In this document: piece by piece, positions 35,822 to 47,926 of the stretch
How the letters are laid out: the number at the start of each line of letters is the position of its first letter
Numbering within the stretch: the stretch's first letter is position 1
DNA from: Saccharina japonica
Lineage: Eukaryota > Sar > Phaeophyceae > Laminariales > Laminariaceae
NCBI GenBank assembly: GCA_008828725.1
Contig: MEHQ01002099.1
Location: 795,963 to 859,962 of the forward strand
DNA length: 64,000 nt
Reading direction: 5' to 3'
Translations under genes and position numbers: made by a program
The notes under the pieces: generated by a model
Database searches by the model: none
Seen by the model: only the letters and a program-made list of their open reading frames with translations
What the model was told of the DNA's origin: nothing

Positions 35822-38800
35822 TGTCTCAAGCACTCAGCCAGCACTGCACAAAACAGGCAGTTCCTTCTACGTATAAATACGAAACTTCCGTGTAATCCTG
35901 ACCGTCATTCAACTCGAGCTAGCCGAGCAGCTACCGTGCGCTCGCCACTAAAGATTGGCCTCGACCAGCAGACTGACTTTCAATCCAGGCGTTATTAGCC
36001 ACGGTACTGTAGCTACGTAGAGCGCTCGTAGTTGCAGCACATACAGTAGTACGTAGTGCACACACAAACAAGCACAGATTAAAGAGCACACGTAACACAC
36101 ACTGGTCGCGACTTGAGGTTGGGTTCTACGATAGACTCGGAGCACAGGCGTCGGTTCTTGTCATACAGCAGTACATGCCAAAAACCCATCGATAGAGCCA
36201 TCGAGGCCCAGCCAGGAGGAACCTCGCCGTAGCTACGTAGTATGTTGTGGTACCCTTTGATAAACAACTAACCAGTCGCCGAGAAACCTTGTTGAACACG
36301 AAGGGGAACATGGAATGGGCGACACCTGTCAGCAGCCGTAGTCGCAGACCGCATCGACTCCTGTGACATGTTTCGTCCCGTCTAGCCTCTCTCGTTGGTA
36401 TACTACTCGTACGTGATAATCTGTGACACCGCGTGTACTGATATGACACTATGGTACGTTGCTAGACCGTGTGATGAGGCACGTTGCAGCAAACTTGGGG
36501 GGCGACGAGGGATGATTGGATCGCGTCCGCCGACGTGCGCTCGCTGTCCGTATATATGTAGAGCGTTTAATTCACATCGAAGGTTCACGTGCTGTTGGTG
36601 TCAAGAATTGCAAGTTTATGGTTGCCTGTATTCGGTTTCAACCTACAACTCGACAGCGATTATCTCCGACTCATCACAGAGAGAGCACAAGTGCCACCCA
36701 ATTCCACGAGGATGACGATAAACTCAAGACTGCCTGGCCACCAATTCTGTTTAAAATAGTAAGGCTGAAATTATCCAAACAAAACGAAAAGGGGTGCAAG
36801 AAACACAGCTTAAAATGGGCAACACGATAAGAAACAGTCATACAAGTAGCACAAGCAACTGACGCCTACCCAACATAATAAACGCGGCCCCGCTCTCGGC
36901 ACTTACCAAGAAACGCAAAAAATCACGACTTTTCAGCAATGTTGCAGTCAAGACGACTGCGGTGAAAAGGCTGACGGTCGGTTTAGTGTCATTTCCCCTG
37001 CTGCCAAACACCACAAATACACGCCCGTGAGCTCGTGCGGTCGACGTCTACGAGAGATGATCTCCGGTTCGTTTTTCGCGATGGAAACAATTGAACAAGA
37101 AACGCTGGAAAACATTGAATTTTGGCCGCGAAAATAAGAAGCCATAATATATGCGCTGTATCTGATGAGGGCACACAAAATATAACTTCGAGCGTGGACG
37201 CCTAACTGACGATTCCTATCACCCCCCCCCACGGTATGCCATCTCCACTTTAGCAGGCCCGACGCCGATGAGTGACTACTTGCGGATAGGACGTCACCCC
37301 CTTCCCGAGGGCGTGTCCAAGGGGCGAGGCGTGTACATGGACCGGTGCGTTCAGGCCTGACATCGAGCCCGACAAGTGGTGCTCGGTGTGACACGCCAGG
37401 GGCCATGTCACGGTGAGTGTGTAGATTACGCATTATGTGGTGCATGTGGGTCGTTCTGTTGGCAGTTGAGAGTTGTTGGTTGTGCGTGGAGATCGATGTT
37501 GACCCGATAGAGATTGAGGAGTGCTATCACTCTTGTTGTGTCGAGCGACACTGGAATAATACATGTTCTGCGTGGTGTGAGCTTGATGGCTCTTCCTCTT
37601 GATCGTCCCTGACAGCCGGTAAAAAAAATGTCAACGCCACTAGGCAACCTCCAATAGAGGTGCGCAAGTAATGACACTTTTTCGAGGTCTGGTGAAATTG
37701 ATGGCAACGAGGGGAAGCTACGCCTCCCTCGGAGACCTCCGTGATTTAGAGCGATGCAAAACAGCAGCTGTGCATGAACAATTAAAAACGTATAAACATA
37801 TACTACAACACATATAACCATACGCCAGTGCCAACGAAACGCTGTGGGGGCACTAGACGCCTGTGAGCATACCAGGTACACACGATCGTTGGGAAGGTTG
37901 TTCGGTGATAGTGAAGATGATAGCGATTCAAGTGGTGAGGTCAATGAAGAGTAAGGTGGGTGCTTTCCCGCACCCACCTTTAGCTAGGCCGCCGCCGGCA
38001 AGATGCTGTCTGGTCAAGCTGGCCGCAGAGTGGCGCTCAGGGGACAAACATACTCAGGTTGAAGCGTGCACTTGTTTTGTGTGCTAGGATGCGACCAATA
38101 CTTAACATACACACCCACCCCAACGCCGAACGCACAGGTGCAAGCTGGAAAACCCGGGAGGCACCAGTCTACGTCCTTGGTCAGGGCATCCTTTGGGGCG
38201 GTGGGATAGTATTTCAATCCTGCTGCCTCTCATTGGCGCAAGTCCCTCGTAGTCAGAAAAGTTCTCCTTCTCAGGCTCCCGCTAGGCTGTCTCCAAAAGG
38301 GGGGCACGAGGCTAACCTGGGCCAACAACCGCAGCGTAGTCAATCGTAAGCGCGGCCACGACCTCTATCACCATCACACGACGATCCTCAAAATTGGAAG
38401 CCGTGGTGTAGGCTAACGCGGAGCGGTTGAATGACGGGGCTGCTCAGATGCGGAGGTGCCAGTACGTGTGTGCGTCTCTGCGAAACGTCTGGCTTCAAAC
38501 TACTGATGGAGGCCTTCTCATTCGTTCGTAGATTGAAAGTGGACAAGTGTAGTGATTTGTTCCTGATGTAAGTTCGATGCTGCGGCACTGGCCTGGCGTT
38601 TATTGACCCGTTGTGCTGAGTACACTGGCCCGGCAATGAGTTGTCCAGCTTGGGTGAGCATGAGCTCTTCGGGGGTTATGTTGTCGGAGGAGGCAGCGCG
38701 GTTGTCGACGTGCCTGCTCTTGTTTGTTGAGTGGCAACTTGGCGTGTGTTGTGGTGAAGCAGCAAGCCGCGCGATCCAGACTTGCACCCATTGAAAACGA

Positions 38801-40493
38801 GGCGATGGGATCATACCGGTCGACCGATCGATACGCGCGCGGGACACCGTATATTAGGAGAGCATTGAGGAGGTCGTTGTGCGGGCAGGAGGAAAAGAGG
38901 GGTGTAGGAAGTGGTAACAACGCCTGCTGTTTGATGCCCCGTCCGGCGTGCAGGACCCTGCGGACGATTCAACGTGCCTAATACTATAGAAAGGGGGTGA
39001 ACGGGATTGACACTCCATACCCCGTACCACTCACTCCACCCTTATCGCATTGTTTAACCTGTTCGACTTGTGCTGGGTTGTCAGTGGAAGTTGTGACTAA
39101 ATCCTACATAGGCACTACCACGGAGGAAGACGACCTGAAAATATGTTGGGTTACATCTATGGTGCAGTCCCATACACGGGTCAGGACGAATTTAGAGTAA
39201 ACTTGTCTTCTCCTAAATTCGAAGCAGGGGCCGACATATGAAGATAATCCGAGACGGTTAATTCGTGGTTGTGTAGTGGCACCTGCTGGCCACAACAAAT
39301 AAATAATCATCATGTATGTGTTGTATTATATCACGTTGGGATTCGCTCTTGTTCATTGTTGTCTTGCTTACAGCGTATACGCACACATATTGGTCTTGAC
39401 GCTCATAAGCTTGACTGCACGGCATATCGAATAGCTACAGGAAAATAAGATGGCACAAGCGACGACCAGTCTCCGTTCCGCGCCGACGCCCCCCTTTACA
39501 TATTTGCCACGCTCATTTTCGCCCGAACGGCACCTCCTCAAACATAGGTTATACGATGTTGCTTTTCCAACAACTGTTCAAGCTTTGTTGCCTGTATATG
39601 AATGTCTATCCTTTGGCCACGGTGGCAGGGCTTCCACTGCAAAAATCCGTTTCGAGATCAGCGCCGATCTCGAAGAGAAAAGGGCACTTAGTCGAAGAAA
39701 TAGTTTATTCCTTGGGAAGCCACGTATCTTTCCCAACGCGAAAGAAGGAAAAACGGCAAAATATGCGGGTTTCCTAAATTTTCCGCAGGCTTCGCCTGCG
39801 TAATTAAACTCCCCAAAACCTGCCCCGCCATGATCAAAATTCGCCGCAACTGCTGTTGTTGTGGTCTGGCGCCGCGAAGAGACGCGCCGAGTGCGCTGTA
39901 CTGGGCGTAGAACCCAAGCGTTCGGAGCCACGCTGGCTGCCTCTGGTCTGGCTGCGACGCGCCGAGTGCACTCGAGTCGACCTGTCTTGGTATTTATTTT
40001 GTATTTTGACACAACGAAGCATCCGAGCGTTGACTGTCTGTGTACTGCTGTAGTACTGCTGCTGCTGCTGTAAAATCTACGAGTACGGAGAGGCGCGCGG
40101 CCGAGTGCGCTTCCCTTCGTCTCTAGGCCCGAGCCCGCGCCAGCCGACTGTAGTTTGGCGACGGAGAGGCCCACCGATCGTCGGCTGCGCGTCGGGCGCG
40201 AAGCAACGTCGCTGTGTCACCATCCAACTCATCGATCTTGCTGCTGCTGCTGCTTGCTTGCTGCCTGGATAACATCTTGAATTTAGAGACCATGCCATTT
40301 TTCGATTTGAAAATCTGATGACCCAAGTCGTCGGATTTTGGCCCAAAATCCGACGACTTGGGTCATCGGATTCTCAAATCGAAAAATTTCCGGTCAGATT
40401 TTGCATAATCGGACTGCATAGGACGGTGCTTTCGTTTTTGAGATCGAAAAATACAAATCTGAAGCTCGAAATCGAACCGCATAGGAAACGGCC
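35822..40493. other. 4.67-kb segment unique to the left arm
   Basis: Lies between the two direct A repeats and is absent from the right arm. It has a TATAAATA at 35872-35879 near its start and several open frames of 60-198 codons on both strands, none recognisable. Composition changes little from its surroundings. A near-perfect palindrome stands close to its right edge (40317-40367). It could be an insertion whose 970-bp repeats formed with it, or host DNA lost from the other copy by recombination between the repeats. Terminal direct repeats of this size also suit an LTR-type element, but I saw no supporting polymerase or capsid motif. Confidence 0.5.
40317..40367. repeat. 51-bp palindrome
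   Basis: Perfect 24-bp arms (GATGACCCAAGTCGTCGGAT and on) around GCC. Looser complementarity, including ATTTTTCGATTTGA, extends it to roughly 40297-40387. The sequence beside it resembles the end of the 30077-31273 element (ATTCTCAAATCGAAAAA, GCATAGGA). Confidence 0.8.
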
Positions 40494-40907
40494 TAAGTCT
40501 GGTATTTCTGATGCATGGTACTCGGTACATATTAATAGCTCTCCTTGGCCGTACGATGGACGAGGGCTTGGTAAGTCCAGGTTAGTTCAGGTCTCTTTTG
40601 AAATATCATAGCGAGTACAGCAGTAAAGGACACCTACAGCAGTAATAAGAAACAGGAAATCTGGTCCAGGCTGGATTTCTTATTTGAGAGGGTGCTTTCT
40701 ACACTAATTTCAAGATAACGAGTCTCGAATTTCTTATTTTCCTCTAAATCTCAGCCTGGCTTTCTCATCAGCCTGTTTCTTATTTCATGTCCTGTACTAC
40801 TACAGTAGTAACTAAGCAGTGGAACTACTGCAGTAGTAACTCAGCAGTGGAACTACTACAAGAGTAGTAACTCAGCAGTGGAACTACAAAATACTACTAC
40901 TACTACT

Positions 40908-40976
<69 letters not shown>

Positions 40977-41463
40977 TACTACTTCTACTACTACTACTAC
41001 TATTAATACTACTGCTGGAGGTCGTTAAAAAATACAGTCAATGCAGCACCCGACTGCCTACGTTCGTACGTCTTATCGTTGTTTCCGAGTATATCATACC
41101 GACGTAACGGTTCCCGGTCACTGCCGCAATCACGTCACGTCGAGCGCGCCATCCGTTTTTGCGTTTTGGCCATCAGGTGACCATTTCCCTATCCCTTATC
41201 CCCTCTTCAGTAAGAACCTTAAGATAGTACTTTTAGAAACCTCACGGATTTTCAACAGCCACGACGTTTATGTTTGATGAACCATAAACCACTCGTACAA
41301 GTAGAAGCATATATATGTATGTACATATGATATGTGCGTCAGAGGTAAGACGTCGGAGTTATCCTCGAGAAACCTCACCCAATGCCCCATTCTCTTCCCA
41401 GAAAAAATAACCCTTACTCGTATACCCAGGGTATACCTGTTATAGACTACGTACAGCAGTACC
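40494..41463 (+). repeat. Direct repeat A, second copy
   Basis: 970 bp matching 34853-35821 almost perfectly (for example one extra A in GGCTTGGTAAGTCC). Beyond it the left arm again pairs with the right arm. Confidence 0.9.
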
Positions 41464-42984
41464 GTATCCCCCGAAACATCCCTCTCGTGCACATATTTAC
41501 TTTGCGCCGTTTCTCGTAGTGCACGTATATACATATTGGTGTAATGGTGTACAGCAGTGGGTACGGGTACGCCGTGAAAGGCGAAAAAACAAGAGCGAGT
41601 ACACATCAGCACATTCTTGACATCATCTGTAGTGGGCATTAAAGTCCCGAACTCTCTTGTAGTTTGTAGTATATATGTATATATATAGGTGCTATTAACT
41701 CGGCGTACGCGCTGCTGCACCATAGTATACGCATCCCGCGCACAAGAGCCGCCGCATCTCTCCGTCCTGTCCATGTTCTCACGTTAAGCTTGTCGTGTTT
41801 TCGGCACGGCAATTCTTCCATCCAGCCGCTGCAACGGAGCAGGAAACTGGGTTTTTCTTTTTAAACCAGACCAACGTCGTTCTCGCGTTCTCGCCCCCCC
41901 CCACTCCCCCGCCTCCCCGCTCCTCTCTGACGGCTTACTGCTGGTATGGCGATCCTCAAGCAACGGGTCGCCCCCCCCCCCCTTCACACCCCAATGTCTT
42001 CCGCCTTTGCCGAAAATCACCACCGGCGCTCTTTCCGGTATCGCCCTGTCACCTATCACCCTCCCCTTCAACTTCCCGAACGGCTCTCTCAGCACAGTTT
42101 CACCGCCCGTCCCCTCCCCCCCCCCCCCCATCCCTTTGCCTGGTCGGTGAAAACCGAACGTGCTTCCGTACCCGGCAATATAATTGTAGGGATTCGAAGG
42201 TCCCCTATGGGCATAATGACTACAGGCCATTGCATGACCATGAGTACAACGTCCCGCCCCCCCCTCTCTCTCTTCCCCCCGTCCCTCTCTTCCCATCTTC
42301 ATCAAACGACCCGGCTGGTTTCCTGCCTGCTTGGCCTGTGTTCGGAAACTCTATGAATACGTAGTGGTTCTAAATTAATAGTTGGACATCTCCCTTTCTC
42401 AGTTGCGCTTCCGTTCTTTTTTGTAGCTGCTGCTTCTCGCCACGCCGGAAGCACTCCAGACTCCCCCCCCCCCCTCGGGAAGTGGCCACACCAGAAATTA
42501 AATTGACTCCTTGAAGCTGTCATCCATATGCAAGTCCGCCTCACAAGCGGTTCTTAGTAGGATGCAGCTCACCCTTCGTGCGACTCGCTTAACATCTCAC
42601 GGCGCTTCGCGCTTGGTGCTAGCAATGTCTGCCTGGTCAGTGAAAACCCGACACGCTCCGTTCCGGCATTGTAGGGATGCGAGGGTCTATGGTCATACGA
42701 CTACGGCCATGCATGAAAATGAAGTACCCCCCCCCGGCTGTTTCTTCGTAATATATGAGAACACCGTAATGAGCGCCCAAATGTTGAAGGTGTTTCTATT
42801 AGGAGTAGGAACGGTGCTCCGTCTCGAAAGAGATGCGTGGTCAATGGCCAAATACTAAGGCAAGCAACAAATGAGTACCCCCCCTCCCCGCAAGCCAGGA
42901 GGTTCTTATGTGCTTCCCTACACTTTATACCTATTAATAGTAGTACGCGACAGCACGACAGCACTTTTTCAACCCGTTTATATC
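41464..42984. repeat. Left-arm region with poly(C) modules
   Basis: No gene recognised. Modules ending in C runs are at about 42150-42260, 42655-42735 and 42812-42892. C runs here are shorter than the matching G runs in the right arm. Confidence 0.55.
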
Positions 42985-43060
42985 TGCACTGCGTTTTTTG
43001 GGGACAAACTACTTGAAACTAGTGTTAGATACTTTTCGCAGTAGTGAAGTTGGCGTTGAA
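42985..43060. mobile_element. Decayed piggyBac-like MITE
   Basis: Keeps the core TTTGGGGACAAACTACTTGA and flanking half-arms but no TTAA on either side. Mirror copy at about 50556-50631. Confidence 0.4.
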
Positions 43061-43954
43061 GAAGTTTTGGCTCGGCGTTGGCACGAAACGTACGGAAGCT
43101 ACTCGTCAATGGTAATACTCGAAAATGTTAATACTCACTATCAATAGTGAATTTGTAGCTCACGTAGATCCATCCGCCCGCGCAGGCGGATTTCCTTGCA
43201 TTAGACGTGCCCGCATAGGTACCGTACGTAGCACCTTCGCGTACATAGAGATAGAGAACGTATTTCGAAGCACGACGACCCCAAGGCACACACGGCACAC
43301 CAACCGAGCAGGCCTCTCTCTGCTAGGCTAGTTATTACAGTATATAGTTGAATGGCGAAACCAGTCAACGTACATATATATACGAGTACTCGTAGCTGAC
43401 TTTGGTTGAACTTTGGCTATTAGTAATCCGCTGGCGCTATTCGGTTGCATTTTGCACACAAAACATATGATGAAATAAGCGCCAACGTCCACCGGCACCG
43501 GCACCGTACGTAGATGGCGATGGATGGCTTTTGGTGCGCGATGTTACGGTAGACCTCTCAGTTCTCTTTCCCTCTCTGGTGGAGTGGTCCCACGGGGAAA
43601 TGCGTACGCCGTCGCAAAGAAGCCTTCCATGAACGCGGAAACCCAAATAGCAAATAGTACATAGTTGGCACCGCTGCAACAACAAACAGCAGTAGTGACT
43701 ATATTTAATACCTAGAGAACAAATACCTACGAGTAGCTGGCGACTTTCAGCCATCTAACTCACAGCTCTACTGGTTAGGGTTAGAGTCCCGGGTCGGAGT
43801 GGTTGCCGCCGTTATTTGAAGCCGAAAAAAATATCACCGTCGGGGAAAAACGCCTTACAGTCTCGTGACAAAACCCTACCTCATGGAAACAGCACCATCT
43901 TACTATGCGGGCACGAGATAAGATCTACCGCGGCTAGCACATTCAACAGTGTAG
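43061..43954. other. Intergenic in left arm
   Basis: No gene recognised. A segment at 43440-43760 resembles 45134-45480 (ACGGGGAAATGCG, AGAAGCCTTCCAT, TTGGCACCGCTGCA), so an older repeat of about 300 bp lies here twice. Confidence 0.45.
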
Positions 43955-44299
43955 GGCAAAACCCTGCCTCCAATAAGAAGTGAGCCTGGTCCAAAACAAG
44001 TGTTGCTTATCGGAAGTGGTGTCGTGTTTCTATTGATTGGTGTTTCTGGGAGCACTTCGAACGCTCTCTGTTACCGCAGGCGCGTTGGTATCAGCCCGAC
44101 CCAACACGTCACATTTTCCGTCAACCTTCAATTCGCCCTTGGCTGGCTTGGCGCTACTTTAGGTCTCATCCTTTTTGTGACCCAGAGATCCGTTGATATT
44201 TCCGTTGAGATTTTTGTCCTATTTACAAACTCCTCGCAGTTTATTTGTCGAACGGATTCATCTCCGTGCGCTCAACACCGAGTTCCCTCTCTCTGTTGA
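43955..44299 (+). CDS. Unrecognised frame with two hydrophobic segments
   Basis: A stop-free frame of about 114 codons with no ATG near its beginning. It contains LLIGSGVVFLLIGVSG and QFALGWLGATLGLILFVTQ, both long enough to cross a membrane. It is intact in the mirror copy (49317-49661), but the arms are too similar for that to show selection. It could be an exon of a small membrane protein or chance. No family recognised. Confidence 0.2.
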   Translation, partial: GKTLPPIRSEPGPKQVLLIGSGVVFLLIGVSGSTSNALCYRRRVGISPTQHVTFSVNLQFALGWLGATLGLILFVTQRSVDISVEIFVLFTNSSQFICRTDSSPCAQHRVPSLC

Positions 44300-44449
44300 G
44301 GCGTGTATCATACCCCTCATCGCTATCATTCTTCGCCATTCCGTACGTACATGTGCCGTCTTTTTTCGTCATCCAGGACACATCCATCGAACTATCGGTT
44401 GCCTTCCCTTCGCTTGCTTCGCTCCGCCCCCCCTTGCACCTCTTCCGGC

Positions 44450-44566
44450 AGTGAGTAGTGAGTACCTTATTCAGTGAGTAGGGAGTACCTTCATCAGTGA
44501 GGAGTGAGTACCCTATTCAGTGAGTAGCGAGTACCTTCGTCAGTGAGTAGTGAGTATATACCTTAT
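44450..44566 (+). repeat. Minisatellite GTGAGTAGTGAGTACC
   Basis: Four to five units of about 27-30 bp (CAGTGAGTAGTGAGTACCTT with variants). Mirror copy at about 49050-49166. Confidence 0.75.
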
Positions 44567-45701
44567 TAGTCAGCACCTCTGTCTCCACGATGTGCAACCC
44601 CCTGATGGTCACATTCTACCCGAAGCTTCACTGAAAAAAAAACGAAAACAAACTTCCTGTGCTTTTTTTTCCTCAGTGCGAAATTGCGGAGAGCGTGAAG
44701 CTAATTATAGCAAAATTCGACGACATGGAGGGAGCAGTGCTAACAATAAATGAAAGCCTCTTGCTCGATAAAAAGGGAAGGCGTTTCCTATTAGGCCGGG
44801 GGGGGGGGGGGGGAGACACCTACCTGTACCACGCTTTTGTTCAGAGGGCTCGAAAGCAGAAGTTATAGAAGTCTGACGACCGCACCCTTCCTGGTGTCTG
44901 TATCACGAGCCCATAGAATGGCACCGCGATACATCTCCCCTTCGTGATAGTCCCTCCCAAACCCACCATCTCACTCGCGCCCTTTTACCTTTTAAACAAT
45001 ACGTGTATACGTTGTCCAGAAATTACGCCGTGAACTTCAGTAATAACTAGGTAATTAGGAGTGTGAGTTGCCTGGACTTCCAGGCTAGTTATTGTTTTAC
45101 TGACTTTAATTGACTATTAATAGTCGGCTGGCGCTACTTGGTTCCATTGTAAATGCCATACATACAAACAACATAAAAAAGAACCGCCAACGGCCTTTGG
45201 CACCGGCACCGTCGATGACTATTATATATACTTCGAAGTGTGGGTTTTGCTACGCCATGAGTTGTAGTGGACTTATCAGCTCTCTCTCTTTCTCTCTGAG
45301 GTAGTGGTCTCACGGGGAAATGCGCACCCCGTAGCGAAGAAGCCTTCCATAAACAAGGAAACCCCAAATAGTCGGATAGTTGGCACCGCTGCACCTATAA
45401 CTATAATAACTATATACGACGTAGCCGACCAATACCTTAGCTGACGACTGTTAGTCACCATGCTCTCAGCTCTGCTAATAACTAGTAATGGTACCCCGAC
45501 CACAGCTTCCTTCCTCTTCCTCGTCATTTTTCACGCAAAGAGTCGAATACCGATTAATATGTACGTCCCCGAAATATGGATGGAGTTGGAGTAATTTTTT
45601 ACAACGTGCTGTCACAAACTCGCCAAGCCTAATTCCAAGTAAAATTGTCTCTTTTTTCTTTTTTTTTGGATTGAGTGCATTTGTCAACAAGGGCAAATAT
45701 G
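44567..45701. other. Inner end of left arm
   Basis: No gene recognised. Ends TTGTCAACAAGGGCAAATATG, the last eight bases being the flank of the hAT element that starts at 45702. Confidence 0.45.
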
Positions 45702-46205
45702 CAGGGCCTGTTCGCTGGTCAATGACCCCCGACCCGCGGGTCATGACCCGACCCGCGGGTCGGGTCAGGAGGTGTTCAAAATGTCGCGGGTCGGGTCGGG
45801 TCGGGTCAGGAGGTTTGCAAATCTCACGGGTCGGGTCGGGTCGGGTCAAGAGGTTTCCAAAATCTCGCGGGTCGGGTCGGGTCATGACCCGACATCTCAA
45901 ATTTTTCGCGGGTCGGGTCGGGTCATGACCCGTTATTTCAAATTTTCGCGGGTCGGGTCGGGTCATGACCCGACATCTAAAAAAATTCGCGGGTCGGGTC
46001 AGGTCATGACCCGCGAGAAACGGGTCACTCGCGGGTCGGGCCAGAATGATCCGCGAGTTTTTTTCCCGTCGACCCGCGGGTCGGACCCGTGGGTCGAACC
46101 CGCGGATCCGGCCCGCAGGACCGTATTTTTTCCATGTTATCGCTTCCTGCCCGAGGGCCACTCTCGTCTCAGCGGGTCGGACCCGCGGGTCCCAAACCAC
46201 TTCCT
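45702..46205 (-). mobile_element. hAT GGGTC-family element, right half and array
   Basis: Begins CAGGGCCTGTTCGCTGGTCA, the right end of the family read inverted. It then runs as an array of GGGTCGGGTC words separated by TCTCAAATTTTCGCGG-type spacers; many units carry the palindrome GGGTCATGACCC. The 8 bp before it, CAAATATG, match the inverted flank of the left half at 24841-24848. Confidence 0.75.
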
Positions 46206-46810
46206 GCCCGTCGTGCCGATACCCCGAACGCATATCATAGCGTGCAGAACGATTATATTGTAGACCTTGTACAGCACTACATACCAGGCAAACGTTTGGC
46301 GAACTCCTGGTCGGATGACACCACACAGCAGTAGTATCTCATCATGCTCACACATCCTCCAAATCCACTACACAGACAGGCCACAAATCAATGCAGGGTA
46401 CAAGAAGATAAAAAATGGCAGCAGCAGTAACAACAAGGCAGACCATGTCACAAACACATGGATGGATAAATTAGTACGCTTGCCCTCGCCGGAGGCGGCA
46501 TGGTCTGCCCGCTTTTCGGGGCGGAAGCAGAAGCCATCTTGGGTCAGAGCTATCAGGTCGACCCGAGAAGAAGGCGTGGTAGGCACGGCAATGTGCGGGA
46601 TGTGGGTCTACCTCTCTCTCTATTCACGAAGATCTTCGGGAGCACACATCACAAATTCTAAAACTGAAGCAAAAAAACACAAAAAAACACAAACAAGCAC
46701 GACACTCTAGGAATATTCAGAGGGACCAAGGCCCAACCAACGGACAAACGAGCAACGACTACAGGTTTGGAACCGCGAGTTTTTATCTTTGGCCCTCGAG
46801 AAATACCACG
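46206..46810. other. Unrecognised spacer between GGGTC arrays
   Basis: About 600 bp without repeats. Frames reach 147 codons on + and 72 on -, neither recognised. It could be the interior of a larger GGGTC element. Confidence 0.35.
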
Positions 46811-47120
46811 GTTCCAGTCGACCCGACCCGTATGAAACCCGTATCTCACGGGTCAATCGGTATCTGGCGGGTCGGGTCGGGTCGGGTCAACAAGTAAGTG
46901 TTCAAAATATCACGGGTCAGGTCGGGTCGGGTCAGAAGATTTGCAAATCTCACGGGTCGGGTCGGGTCGGGTCAAGAGTTTCCAAAATCTCGCGGGTCGG
47001 GTCGGGTCATGACCCGACATCTCAAAATTTTCGCGGGTCGGGTCGGGTCATGACCCGACATCTCAAAAATTTTCGCGGGTCGGGTCGGGGCATGACCCGA
47101 TAGCTCGAAATTATCGCGGG
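46811..47120. repeat. Second GGGTC array
   Basis: Same words and spacers as 45702-46205. It ends abruptly in mid-array, where segment S' begins. Confidence 0.75.
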
Positions 47121-47926
47121 GGTGTGATTGGGGGGGAGGCCGCTGCTATCGAACCGAAAAAAGTGGCGGAATGGGCGTTGAAACAGAAGAAGGTGCAGTA
47201 CGCGGCAGTACTGTACTCCAGAAGTTGAAATATACTACATTTAAGGCTCATTTTTTGCACACAAAACATCGTTTTTTTTAATAATAATGAAACCTTTAAT
47301 ATTAATAGTAGTGTATATGTGCGGACGGTAGTCCTGGGTTTAAAAACTCATCCCGCTCTTAAAAAAGCGTTGCTCTGTAAATGGGATCCCAGCCGAGACG
47401 CCAAATGTGGGACGGTTGTCCCGTAGCAGGTTATATATTTTTTCGTGTTTGGTGTTTGGTGTGGGAGACTCACCGAGGTAATCTCAAGATTGTAGTGATA
47501 GTGAGGCGGTACGGTCTACGAGATAGGACCTGGTATCGACATATATATACTGAAACTAAAAGTAGTATATAACACGCCCTGCCCCACGTAAGAATTCAGA
47601 ATTCGACCCTATATAGCGCGATGAGATTTTGATACCTTATATATGTCGCATACCGTATTTGAGTATTTGAGTATTTGAGTAGTTACTATGCATACCGGCA
47701 ACGGCACGAAAAGGACGCCGCCTGCGGGAGAGGGTGAGACATTCGAGGAGTTCGTATCATGGCAGAGTGGCCGGCGAGTAAAGCGGCAGCAATCGTACGG
47801 GAGAGGTGTCAGTTGACATTGTCGGCAGGGAAGCTGAATGACGAATGACGAATCACGCGATTTTTGTGACCCGGCCCCTGCGATTCTCCGTGCCGGGGTT
47901 TCTGGCTTCGACAAGGCGCATATTTG
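47121..47926 (+). repeat. Segment S' (direct copy of 24016-24848)
   Basis: Runs directly, through a single CATATTTG (47919-47926), into the right arm. This is the uninterrupted form of the site that carries the hAT element in the left copy. Confidence 0.85.

Larger units (their letters stand above)
27172..45701 (+). repeat. Left arm of the large inverted repeat
   Basis: Reverse-complement match to 47919-60839, with paired coordinates summing to about 87908 in the histone part and 93616-93635 in the inner part. Differences are a few substitutions, homopolymer and microsatellite lengths, and 5.64 kb (a 970-bp repeat plus 4.67 kb) found only here. It carries the H2B/H2A pair and at least eight small elements. 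Confidence 0.95.

Noticed and set aside
34853-41463. A complete LTR retroelement
   Set aside because: The direct repeats fit in size, but no TG..CA ends, matching short flanks, primer site or recognisable polymerase/capsid frame was seen. Kept only as an alternative.
45475-47103. Long frames (up to 283 codons) with DPTRPARDP-type peptide repeats
   Set aside because: Produced by the GGGTC arrays, which happen to lack stops.
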